From the NCBI RefSeq assembly GCF_036663835.1, contig NZ_JAXOJT010000001.1:62001-126000 (forward strand): DNA of 64,000 nucleotides. Direction: 5' to 3'. Positions 8,187 to 16,330 of the stretch are shown one piece after another (the stretch's first letter is position 1; each line of letters starts with the position of its first letter). The notes beneath the pieces are model-generated. The model did no database searches, was not told the DNA's origin, and saw nothing but the letters and a program-made list of their open reading frames with translations. The position numbers and the translations under genes were made by a program. This DNA comes from Sphingomonas sp. LT1P40 (GTDB lineage Bacteria > Pseudomonadota > Alphaproteobacteria > Sphingomonadales > Sphingomonadaceae).

Positions 8187-9317
8187 ATGAAATATTGCTC
8201 GCGCTGTCTTCAGCCTGACACGCGCCCGAACACCCAGTTCACGGACGAGGGGATCTGCCCGGCGTGCGATTATTTCGTGCGACTGAAGCATGTCGATTGG
8301 GAAGAGCGTGCCGAAATCCTGACCGATTTGCTTAAAGGCTATAGCCGCAAGCCGGGGCAGCGCTTCGACTGTATCCTGGGTGTCAGCGGCGGCAAGGACA
8401 GCACGCGTCAGGCCCTGTGGGCGCGCGATCGCCTTGGCCTCAACCCGCTGCTCGCCTGTCTCAGCTACCCGCCCGAACAGGTGACGCAACGCGGTGTCGA
8501 CAACATCTCCAACCTGATCGAGCTTGGCTTCGACGTGGTGATTTCCGCGCCGGCACCCGGCGTGTGGCAGCGGATGATGCACGCGGCGTTCCTGCGCTTC
8601 ACCAACTGGGCGCGATCGACCGAGCTGGCGCTGTTCGCATCGGTGCCGCAACTGGCGATCGCCTATGACATCCCGCTGATCCTGTGGGGCGAGAATCCGG
8701 GGCTTCAGCTGGGCGACCTGCGCACGCTGGGTCGCACCGGCTATGACGGCAACAATCTGCGTTTCATGAACACGCTGTCGGGCGGCGCGAACGACTGGAT
8801 GTTCGAGGACGGCGCGGTTCGCCGTGAGTTGATCCCCTATGACTATCCGTCGATCGAGCAGTTCGAGGCGCATCAGCTGCAGATCGTCTATCTGGGCTGG
8901 TTCCTCGGCGACTGGTCGCTGATCGAAAATGGCATGTACGCCGCGACCTGGGGCCTTCACATCCGCGACGATGGGGTCGAGAATACCGGCGACCTTGCCG
9001 GCGTCAGCTCGCTCGACGAGGATTGGGTGACGCTGAACCAGATGATCAAATATTATAAGTTCGGCTTCGGCCGCGTCACCGATTACGCGAATGAGGAAAT
9101 TCGCGTCGGCCGGATGACGCGTGAAAAGGGGATCGAACTGGTCGAGGCGTATGACGATGCCTGTTCGCCCGACTATATCGCGTCTTTCTGCGACTATATC
9201 GGCGTGAGCGTCGACTTCTTCCACGATCATGTCCGCAAGTCGGTGAACCGCGATCTGTTCACGGTTCACGACGATGGTCGGATCGAACGCAAATTCCGCG
9301 TCGGGGTGGGGCTGTGA
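8187..9317 (+). CDS. N-acetyl sugar amidotransferase (WbpG/PseA-type)
   Basis: 376 residues from the ATG at 8187, whose product starts MKYCSRCLQPDT. An in-frame codon at 8055 would add 44 low-complexity residues and is rejected. Features: an N-terminal zinc-ribbon-like pair (CSRC and CPAC), then an intact PP-loop ATP site VSGGKDST. The family (WbpG, PseA/LegA-like) adenylates an N-acetyl amide and uses ammonia supplied by HisH/HisF to give an acetamidino group. The hisH gene follows with a GTGA overlap. Combined with the pse genes, an acetamidino derivative of pseudaminic acid or of a second amino sugar is the likely product. Confidence 0.88.
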   Translation: MKYCSRCLQPDTRPNTQFTDEGICPACDYFVRLKHVDWEERAEILTDLLKGYSRKPGQRFDCILGVSGGKDSTRQALWARDRLGLNPLLACLSYPPEQVTQRGVDNISNLIELGFDVVISAPAPGVWQRMMHAAFLRFTNWARSTELALFASVPQLAIAYDIPLILWGENPGLQLGDLRTLGRTGYDGNNLRFMNTLSGGANDWMFEDGAVRRELIPYDYPSIEQFEAHQLQIVYLGWFLGDWSLIENGMYAATWGLHIRDDGVENTGDLAGVSSLDEDWVTLNQMIKYYKFGFGRVTDYANEEIRVGRMTREKGIELVEAYDDACSPDYIASFCDYIGVSVDFFHDHVRKSVNRDLFTVHDDGRIERKFRVGVGL

Positions 9318-9922
9318 TCCGCCGCCGCATCGGCGTGATCGACTATGGCGTGGGCAACCACGCATCGGTCGCAAGTGCGCTGACCAGCCTGGGCCATCGT
9401 TGCCGCACGACGCACGATCGGGACGAGCTGGCGGCGTGCGAGCTGCTGGTGCTTCCCGGTGTCGGCGCGTTTCCGGCGGCGATGCAGGCGTTGCACGCAT
9501 ACGGGCTGGTCGAGTTCATTCAACAGCGCGCCCGTCTGGGTACGCCAATGCTGGGCATTTGCCTGGGCATGCAGCTGTTCGCGGACGGATCGTCCGAAAA
9601 TGGCGAGACGGTCGGACTGGGTCTGATCCCGGGGCGGGTCGAGCCGTCGTCGGAAATTGGCTGGCATATCGGCTGGAATAGCCTCGCGGTGACCAACGGC
9701 AATTCGCGGTTCGCGCGCGCGGACGGGGCGCTGGTCTATTTCAACCACAGCTATTTCTTTCAGGTGCCGGCCGAATATGAGGTCGCACAGGCGCGGCATC
9801 ACCGTCCGTTCGCCGCCGCCGTGCAGCGCGGTCGCATCCTGGGCATGCAATTTCACCCGGAAAAGAGCCAGGCCGCCGGGCGAATGCTGCTCCACGACGC
9901 GATCGAGGGATTGTGCGCATGA
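9314..9922 (+). CDS. hisH: HisH-type glutamine amidotransferase subunit
   Basis: 202 residues, normal for HisH. It begins at a GTG overlapping the previous stop. The nucleophile is in LGICLGMQLF and the His-Glu pair in MQFHPEKSQ, so the class-I glutaminase triad is intact. It should hydrolyse glutamine and pass ammonia to the HisF-like partner. Its place between the PP-loop amidotransferase and a HisF-like gene, with no other histidine genes nearby, shows it is the glycan-modification paralogue (HisH2 type) and not the histidine-pathway enzyme. Confidence 0.88.
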   Translation: MIRRRIGVIDYGVGNHASVASALTSLGHRCRTTHDRDELAACELLVLPGVGAFPAAMQALHAYGLVEFIQQRARLGTPMLGICLGMQLFADGSSENGETVGLGLIPGRVEPSSEIGWHIGWNSLAVTNGNSRFARADGALVYFNHSYFFQVPAEYEVAQARHHRPFAAAVQRGRILGMQFHPEKSQAAGRMLLHDAIEGLCA

Positions 9923-10689
9923 TCCATAAGCGCTTCGTCGGTGTTGTCACGGTCCGCGATGGCTGGGCCGTGCAGTCGTTCGGCTATAATCGCTGGCTGC
10001 CGCTGGGCCGTCCCGAAACACTGGTCGAGAATCTCGATCGTTGGGGCGCGGACGAGATTCTGCTTCAGGTCACCGACCGCAGCCGTCGCGGGCAGGGACC
10101 GGACTTCGACTTGCTCGAACGCATCGCCAAACTCGGGCTGGCGACGCCTTTGGTCTATGCCGGTGGCATTCGCGGCGCCGACGATGCGCGCGACGTCATC
10201 CACACGGCGGCGGACCGGGTCTGCGTCGATGCATTGCTCCACGACGACCTCCCCGCCGCACTGGCAATCCGCGAGCAGATCGGGGCGCAAGGAATTATCG
10301 CCGCGCTGCCGCTGGCGATCGAGGATGGCGACTTGCGCTGGCTCGATGCCCGCACCGGCAAGTCCCGCCCGCTCGATCCGGCGCTGGTCGACGGCCTTGC
10401 CGATGGCGCGATTTCTGAAGCGCTGGTGATCGACTGGCGCGGAGAGGGTTCGCCCGGCGGGTTCGATCCGGCGCTGCTCGATGGCCACCTTCCGGCCAAT
10501 GTGCCGCTGATCGCATTCGGCGGGCTGTCGAACGGCATGCTGCTGCGCCGGGTGCTGTCGCATGCACAGGTCGCGGCGGTCGCGCTCGGCAATTTCCTGA
10601 CTTACCGCGAACACGCCGTACAGGCTTTCAAACGCGAACTGGCCGGTCTTCCCGTCAGGCCCGCGATGACCGCCGGGGCGGGATACTGA
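9919..10689 (+). CDS. HisF-like protein of the acetamidino module, cyclase residues lost
   Basis: 256 residues from the ATG at 9919 that overlaps the hisH stop (ATGA); a GTG two codons earlier is less likely. The TIM-barrel layout is that of HisF (VYAGGI and LIAFGGLSNG phosphate-loop equivalents). The catalytic positions known from HisF are not kept: the Asp in the usual CLDV is Thr (GVVTVRDG), the usual VVKG Lys region reads AVQSF, and the second catalytic Asp region (VAIDAK) reads AALPLA. The protein therefore probably no longer makes imidazole-glycerol phosphate and serves as ammonia conduit or partner for the sugar amidotransferases. Confidence 0.83.
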   Translation: MIHKRFVGVVTVRDGWAVQSFGYNRWLPLGRPETLVENLDRWGADEILLQVTDRSRRGQGPDFDLLERIAKLGLATPLVYAGGIRGADDARDVIHTAADRVCVDALLHDDLPAALAIREQIGAQGIIAALPLAIEDGDLRWLDARTGKSRPLDPALVDGLADGAISEALVIDWRGEGSPGGFDPALLDGHLPANVPLIAFGGLSNGMLLRRVLSHAQVAAVALGNFLTYREHAVQAFKRELAGLPVRPAMTAGAGY

Positions 10690-10694
10690 GAATC

Positions 10695-11921
10695 ATGACC
10701 GAACCCATTGCCTGCAAGCGGTGTCTCTACACCACTGCCCATCCCCTTGGTCTGGTGATCGATGCCGAAGGCATCTGTTCCGGCTGCCGCATTCACGAAG
10801 AAAAGGACACGCTCGACTGGGATGCGCGCTGGACCCGGCTGGAGCAGCTGGTGTCGCCCTATCGCGTGGCCAGCGGCAAGGCGTATGACTGCATCGTGCC
10901 GGTCAGCGGCGCGAACGATTCGCACTTCATCGTTGATGTCGTGAAGCGGCGGCTGGGCCTCAATCCGCTGCTCGTCACCTATAACAAATATTTCAACACG
11001 CCGCTGGGCATCCGCAACCTTGCGAACCTGCGGATCAAGCTCGACTGCGACATCCTGTTTCAGAATGTGAACCCGCTGTCGGTTCGCAAGATCACGCGAT
11101 CGACGCTGCGGCGAATGGGCAGCATGTACTGGCCATGCCTCGCCGGACAGAGCGTGTTCCCGGTGCAGACGGCGGTGCGGCTGAAGGTCCCGCTGATTAT
11201 CTGGGGCGCGCATCAGGGTCTCGAACAGACCGGCATGTTCAGTCATGAGCATGAGGTCGAGATGACCCGCCGCTACCGCAAGGATCACGACCTGATGGGC
11301 GCGGAAGCCGACGATCTGCTCTCGCTGTTCGACATGCTGACCGAGGACGATATCTGGCAATATCGCTATCCCGAGGACCGCGATCTCGACGCGGTCGGCG
11401 TCCGCGGCATCTATCTCGGCAATTACGTCCGCTGGGATCCCAAGGCGCAGCATCAGGCGATGGTCGAGCGCTACGACTATAAGGGCGCGAGCTTTGCCCG
11501 GACATTCGACACCTATGACCATGTCGACTGCTACAATTTCATGGATGTCCATGACCGCCTGAAACAGATCAAGCACGGCTATTCCAAGGTTACCGATCAT
11601 GCCTCGCGCGAAATCCGCCACGGGCGGCTGACGCGCGAACAGGGGCTGGCGCTGGTCCGCGCGCATGAGGATGCACCGCTCGGCCATGTCGACAAATTCT
11701 GTGAGTGGTTGGGCATGGAGCAGCCCGCGCTCGAATGGCTGATCGACCAGCACCGCAATCCGCGCGTGTGGGAGGAGGGCAAGCCCGGCGACTGGCGGCG
11801 GCGCGCAGCGGTTGCCCCCGCCGGAGCGGTTGAGCCGCAACCCGGCTTCGATGCGCATTCCGATTTCGCCGCCGGGCTGGACGACCGTTACGTCGTGGTC
11901 GGCAAGGGTTACCCATTGTGA
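10695..11921 (+). CDS. Second N-acetyl sugar amidotransferase-like protein, altered PP-loop
   Basis: 408 residues. Same architecture as the protein at 8187-9317: N-terminal CKRC and CSGC pairs, then the PP-loop region, then the shared C-terminal motif (KHGYSKVTDHASREIRHG here, FGRVTDYANEEIRVG in the first copy). The PP-loop reads VSGANDSH instead of the canonical SGGxDS, so the second glycine is alanine. Whether ATP binding survives is not known. It starts 5 bases after the HisF-like gene and its stop overlaps the next gene. It may modify a second amide, form a hetero-complex with the first copy, or have a changed activity. Confidence 0.82.
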   Translation: MTEPIACKRCLYTTAHPLGLVIDAEGICSGCRIHEEKDTLDWDARWTRLEQLVSPYRVASGKAYDCIVPVSGANDSHFIVDVVKRRLGLNPLLVTYNKYFNTPLGIRNLANLRIKLDCDILFQNVNPLSVRKITRSTLRRMGSMYWPCLAGQSVFPVQTAVRLKVPLIIWGAHQGLEQTGMFSHEHEVEMTRRYRKDHDLMGAEADDLLSLFDMLTEDDIWQYRYPEDRDLDAVGVRGIYLGNYVRWDPKAQHQAMVERYDYKGASFARTFDTYDHVDCYNFMDVHDRLKQIKHGYSKVTDHASREIRHGRLTREQGLALVRAHEDAPLGHVDKFCEWLGMEQPALEWLIDQHRNPRVWEEGKPGDWRRRAAVAPAGAVEPQPGFDAHSDFAAGLDDRYVVVGKGYPL

Positions 11922-12916
11922 GCGATATCGAGGCGGCGATCGTCCAGCTCGACGGGCCGCGTCAGCTGGTCTGGCGGCGCGAGACGCTGGCGGCCCCGAC
12001 CGGCAATCAAATTCGCTGCGCAACCATCGTATCGGTGATTTCGCCGGGGACCGAACTGGCCGCCTATACCGGCCTCGCGCCCCTGCGCCCCGGCAATCCC
12101 TATCCGCGCGTCCAGGGTTATTGCAACGTCGCGCGGGTGATCGACGCGGGACCGGACGTTACCGATCTGGCCTCGGGCGATGTCGTGTTGACGTTCAGCT
12201 CGCACCGCAGCCATTTCACGATCGACGCGGGCGAGGTGCTGGTGAAGCTGCCCGCCGATGGCGATTACGGGAAGCTCGCCTGCGCCTATCTCTATCATCT
12301 CGGCTATAATGCGGTGCTGCGCAGCGATGTGCGTGCGGGATCGACGGTGCTGGTGATCGGGCTGGGGGTGCTCGGCCTGACCTCGGTCGCAATGGCGGCG
12401 CTGGCAGGCGCGAGAGTTCATGCGGTCTCGAATCAGGCATCGGCGGCGCGAATCGCCACCGCCTTCGGCGCGCGTGCGGTACATGCGCGCGATGCGGTCG
12501 ATGCCGCACTGGCGGGCGGCGCGGACGTCGTGATTGCCACCACCGGCGGCTGGGACGACTGGCAGATGGCGTTGCGCAATGCAGCAACGATGGGCCGGAT
12601 CGCGGTGCTCGGTTTCCCGGGCCGGGGTCTGCTCGCGCCTCAGGTTAACCCGCTGGACAGCCAGTATTTCTACGCCAAGCAGCTACGGATCGAGGCGGTC
12701 GGCATGTCGCCGAGCAGTGCAGATGACCGGGGTTTCCTGCCGTTCAACGAGCGCGCGAATCTGGCGTTTCTGGCCGATGCCATCCACCGTGGCGATCTCG
12801 ACCCGTCGCCGCTTATCTCGGGCAGGCTGTCTGGATTTGACATCATTCAGGCCTATGAAGCTATTGTGCAGCGCGATAACGACGCACTGACCTTTATACT
12901 GGAGTGGGGCGGTTGA
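11918..12916 (+). CDS. Zinc-type medium-chain dehydrogenase
   Basis: 332 residues from a GTG overlapping the previous stop. The MDR fold is shown by SVISPGTELAAYTG near the N-terminus (the GroES-like domain seen in sugar and threonine dehydrogenases) and the NAD-binding loop VIGLGVLGLTSVAMA. The usual catalytic-zinc cysteine/histidine pattern is poorly kept in the visible sequence. It probably oxidises or reduces a sugar or a side group. It overlaps the following oxidoreductase, and such MDR plus Gfo/Idh pairs are common in glycan clusters, where they may act in succession on one substrate. Confidence 0.72.
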   Translation: MSDIEAAIVQLDGPRQLVWRRETLAAPTGNQIRCATIVSVISPGTELAAYTGLAPLRPGNPYPRVQGYCNVARVIDAGPDVTDLASGDVVLTFSSHRSHFTIDAGEVLVKLPADGDYGKLACAYLYHLGYNAVLRSDVRAGSTVLVIGLGVLGLTSVAMAALAGARVHAVSNQASAARIATAFGARAVHARDAVDAALAGGADVVIATTGGWDDWQMALRNAATMGRIAVLGFPGRGLLAPQVNPLDSQYFYAKQLRIEAVGMSPSSADDRGFLPFNERANLAFLADAIHRGDLDPSPLISGRLSGFDIIQAYEAIVQRDNDALTFILEWGG

Positions 12917-13983
12917 TTCAGGCGGCGGTGATCGGTTGCGGGCGAATGGGCGCATTCACCAGTGAATCGGTGCGCCGCTACTCCCCCGCCGCATGGCTGC
13001 CGCTGAGCCATAGCGAGGCGATCGCCGCACACCCCTCGCTCCAGCTTGCCGGCCTGTGCGACCCGCATGCCGAGACGCTGGCGCGGGCACAGGCGGAATA
13101 TGATGTGGCACAGGGTTTTGCCGGTCACCGCGAATTGCTGGCCGCCGTTCAGCCGAAACTGGTCGGGATCGCCACGCGCACCGTCGGCCGGACGGAAATC
13201 ATCCAGGATTGCGCGGCCGCCGGCGTGCAGGCGCTGCATATCGAAAAGCCGCTGTGCAACAGCGTCGCCGAACTCAACGCGCTGAGCCGTCTGGCGGACG
13301 AGCATGGCCTGTTCATCACCTATGGCGCGATCCGCCGGTTCCTGCCGGTGTTTCAACAGGCCAAGGCGATCGCCGATTCCGGCGACCTCGGCGACCTGCT
13401 CGAAATGCGGTTCAGTATGGGTGCGCGCACGCTGTACTGGACGCATCCGCACACCGTCGATCTGGCGCTGTATCTGGCGGGCGACCGGCGGCTGACCAAT
13501 GTCAGCGCGCGGCTGGCCCATGTCGAGCGCTCGGCCCCGTTCGTGATCGAAAGCGATCCGGTGATCGAGGCGGCGGTCTTGTGGTTCGACGATGGTGTCG
13601 CCTGCCATATCGGTCGCGCGCCGGGGAACGAGGCCGAACTGGCCTTCACGCGCGGACGCATCAGCATCAAGGCCGATGGCCGCGTGCTGGTGGTGGCCGC
13701 CTATCGTGACGACGATCCCTATCTGCACGAGAGCAAGGTCGCGGTGCCGGACGCGGACGGCCCGACCGGCACGCTGGCACCGGTGTCGCAACTGGTCGCA
13801 TGCCTTCAGGGCGATGCGGCGGCGATCGCGGCGAATGCCGTGGTGCGCAGCGATATCTTCGGCGGCCAGTGCGCGCTGTTCGCGCTGGTGCAGTCGCATC
13901 TCGACGACGGCCGCGCGACCGCGCCGGGTGCGGTCGATCCCGCGATGACGATCCTCGCCGCCACCGATGGCCGCTATGCGTGA
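12904..13983 (+). CDS. Gfo/Idh/MocA-family oxidoreductase
   Basis: 359 residues with IQAAVIGCGRMGAFTSE (Rossmann loop) and the family HIEKPLCNS element (EKP). Start is the GTG at 12904; a TTG at 12913 that overlaps the upstream stop is an alternative giving a tighter N-terminus. Likely an NAD(P)-dependent oxidoreductase acting on a sugar, coupled to the MDR protein upstream by overlap. Substrate not readable. Followed by a 77-base gap before the PhyH-like gene. Confidence 0.8.
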   Translation: MGRLIQAAVIGCGRMGAFTSESVRRYSPAAWLPLSHSEAIAAHPSLQLAGLCDPHAETLARAQAEYDVAQGFAGHRELLAAVQPKLVGIATRTVGRTEIIQDCAAAGVQALHIEKPLCNSVAELNALSRLADEHGLFITYGAIRRFLPVFQQAKAIADSGDLGDLLEMRFSMGARTLYWTHPHTVDLALYLAGDRRLTNVSARLAHVERSAPFVIESDPVIEAAVLWFDDGVACHIGRAPGNEAELAFTRGRISIKADGRVLVVAAYRDDDPYLHESKVAVPDADGPTGTLAPVSQLVACLQGDAAAIAANAVVRSDIFGGQCALFALVQSHLDDGRATAPGAVDPAMTILAATDGRYA

Positions 13984-14060
13984 ACCATGTCCCGGTCTTT
14001 GCCGCGCATCGCGCGATGAATATCTGGCTCATTTCAGCACATTGATATAGGGAGCGCGCC

Positions 14061-14909
14061 ATGAATGCGGTTCGTGAAGCCTATCGTTTCCTTCGCTGGC
14101 GGCCGATTCCGATCCGCTATGCCGGGAAATTGCGCCGGACGCTGACCGGATCGCGCCCCGCGCCGGTGCCGCGCAGTGCGGGGCTGGAGGGGCTGTGGGA
14201 CAATGGCTGGGTCGCCGGCCCGTCGATTCCACAGGCCGATCTGGAGCCGATTCGCGCACTCTATGCACCTCGCATCGCCGCAGTGAAGCCGGTGCCGGGC
14301 GGCCATCCTTTCACCAATTTGTTCGAGGCGCAGGATATCTCGCCCGACAACCCGCTGTGCCGCTTCGCCTTTTCGCGCGAAGTGCTCGACGCGGCGCACG
14401 ACTATTTCGACGGCCAGCCGCGCTACAATTCGATTCAGCTGATGTATTCGTGGCCGACCGAGGGGCCGTTGCGTGAGAGCCAGATGTGGCACCGCGACTA
14501 TGGCGACAGCAAGTCGTTCCACTGCATCGCCTATATCAACGACGTGCTGACCGCCGACCACGGCCCGTTCGGCTTCGTCGACAAGCATGACACGCGGCGC
14601 ATCCGCAAGCTGCCGATCATCCGCCGCATTTCCGACGACAAGTTCGCGCGCGAACTGGGCGACGGAAAAGTCATCACCTTCACCGGCAAGGCGGGCGAAT
14701 CGGTGTTCGTCGATCCCTCGGCCTGCTATCATTATGGCAGCCGCTGCCGGATTCCGCGGCTGGCCGTGTTCGTGACGTTCAGCACCGACCGTCCCTATGT
14801 CAGCCAGACCGGCTTCGTCGAGGAGAACCGCGAACGCTTTCTGGAGACGGCACGCGCGATCCGGCCGGATCTGTCCGACGCATATCTTCGTTCGATCCTG
14901 TCGTCCTGA
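14061..14909 (+). CDS. PhyH-like Fe(II)/2-oxoglutarate dioxygenase
   Basis: 282 residues. The region MWHRDYGDSKSFH gives the H-x-D iron triad start, and ACYHYGSRC supplies a distal histidine followed by an Arg suitable for 2-oxoglutarate binding; this spacing fits the phytanoyl-CoA dioxygenase (PhyH) superfamily. ATG preceded by GGGAG. The enzyme would hydroxylate a carbon with O2 and 2-oxoglutarate, possibly on the sugar or an acyl substituent. In this locus it may tailor the nonulosonate. The substrate is unknown, and I rely on the motif spacing only. Confidence 0.68.
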   Translation: MNAVREAYRFLRWRPIPIRYAGKLRRTLTGSRPAPVPRSAGLEGLWDNGWVAGPSIPQADLEPIRALYAPRIAAVKPVPGGHPFTNLFEAQDISPDNPLCRFAFSREVLDAAHDYFDGQPRYNSIQLMYSWPTEGPLRESQMWHRDYGDSKSFHCIAYINDVLTADHGPFGFVDKHDTRRIRKLPIIRRISDDKFARELGDGKVITFTGKAGESVFVDPSACYHYGSRCRIPRLAVFVTFSTDRPYVSQTGFVEENRERFLETARAIRPDLSDAYLRSILSS

Positions 14910-14974
14910 CCTGACCCACGACGTGAGCGTGGTCGCCGGACGGCGATGCGTCACGCCGCATCCCGACCCGAGAA

Positions 14975-16330
14975 ATGCCTGACATGACCAAGCCGAAAAT
15001 CCTGTTCTTCGCGCGCGGCTATCAGGCCGATCTCTATCCACGCCTGCGCGACGATCGTTACGACGCCGTCTATGTCACGCTGACCCGCGCGGAAAAGGCG
15101 AAGGTCGAGGCACAGGGCGCAACGGTCGCTGCCTGTTTCGAGGCGGATTTCGACAGCCTGCCGGTCGATCCGGTGCCGGACGATTATCTCATCACCTCCT
15201 ACATGTCGGACCGCTTCCTCGGCCGCTTCGGCCATGCCGAGCGCGTCCGCATCCTCGGCCGCGAAATCGCCTTCTGGCGGCAATTGCTCGACGCGCATCG
15301 GCCGATCGCGGTGCTCAACGAACTGGTCGCGCTGGAAATTTCGGAGGTGCTGCTGATCGAGGCGCGTCGTCGGGATATCCGCTATCTCGCCCCCATGCCC
15401 GCGCCGACCGAGGGGCGTTTCTACTGGCTCCCCAATCCGATCAGCCTGTCGGGGCGGCATCTGCCGAAACTGACACCCAGTGCTGAAATGCGCGCGCTGG
15501 CCGATACCTATGTGACGCAACTCAAGGTCAAGGACTGGCGTCCCTTCTATGTCCGCGATCTCTCGGGCCGGCGAGCGTTGAAACCGTTCCTGGTCGGTCT
15601 CGCCAAGGCGGCGATCTGGCAGCTGCGCGCGCTCACCGCCCGAAACGACGGGCCGTTCCGCTACGAAAGCTATGACGAGGAATATTCTAAGCGCGTCGCG
15701 GTCTATCTGAAGGGATTGTGGACCAAGTATGACCGCATCGAGGACATTCCGGCGGAGGTGGAAGTGTTTTTCTACCCGCTCCATCAGGAACCCGAAGCGA
15801 CTTTGCTGTATCTGTCCGAATTCTACGCCAACCAGCCCGCGCTGATCGAGAATATCATGCGCTCGCTCGGCCCGAACCAGGCGCTGGTGGTCAAGGAGCA
15901 TCCGGTCGACAAGGGGTCGCTGTTGCGCCGCAAATTCCTCGAACTGCGCGACCGCTATTCCTCGCTCTATTTCGTCCCCGCGGAAGTGCATGGGCGACAA
16001 GTGCTGGAACGCTCGGAGCGCGTCGTCACGCTGACCAGCACGGTCGGCTGGGAAGCGGCGGCGATCGGCAAGAAGGTCTATGTGCTCGGCGACATCTTTT
16101 TCGACTCGCTGCCCGGCGTAACGCGTCTGTCGAACATCAACGATCTGCGCCGCGTGCTGCGCGACGGCACCGGGGCCGACAGCCGGCTGGAGCATGACGT
16201 GCTGGTCGATTTCATCGGGTCGATGCTCGAACTGTCGCATCGCGGCAATCCGTTCCCGCATGCCAACTGGCTGGAAGAGCCGAACACCGGGCTGGTGCGC
16301 GATGCCGTGGCGGCGGGCGCCGGCCTTTGA
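14975..16330 (+). CDS. Capsule-synthesis-like protein (KpsS/KpsC-type fold)
   Basis: 451 residues, unrecognised by name. The stretch from EVFFYPLHQEPEATLLYL to ALVVKEHPVDKGS, followed by VVTLTSTVGWEAAAIGKKV, is the hallmark of the capsule polysaccharide biosynthesis family (GT-B, beta-Kdo transferase-like). N-terminus (KILFFARGYQADLYPRL) is a Rossmann start. It may transfer an acidic nine-carbon sugar, here perhaps pseudaminic acid, to an acceptor. Other Kps genes are absent nearby. ATG at 14975 chosen; the next ATG at 14984 is also possible. Its stop overlaps the Wzx start (TGATG). Confidence 0.65.
   Translation: MPDMTKPKILFFARGYQADLYPRLRDDRYDAVYVTLTRAEKAKVEAQGATVAACFEADFDSLPVDPVPDDYLITSYMSDRFLGRFGHAERVRILGREIAFWRQLLDAHRPIAVLNELVALEISEVLLIEARRRDIRYLAPMPAPTEGRFYWLPNPISLSGRHLPKLTPSAEMRALADTYVTQLKVKDWRPFYVRDLSGRRALKPFLVGLAKAAIWQLRALTARNDGPFRYESYDEEYSKRVAVYLKGLWTKYDRIEDIPAEVEVFFYPLHQEPEATLLYLSEFYANQPALIENIMRSLGPNQALVVKEHPVDKGSLLRRKFLELRDRYSSLYFVPAEVHGRQVLERSERVVTLTSTVGWEAAAIGKKVYVLGDIFFDSLPGVTRLSNINDLRRVLRDGTGADSRLEHDVLVDFIGSMLELSHRGNPFPHANWLEEPNTGLVRDAVAAGAGL

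Noticed and set aside
14945..14962. 6-bp hairpin GATGCG/CGCATC between the PhyH and capsule-like genes
   Set aside because: No U-run and weak stem, so not called a terminator.
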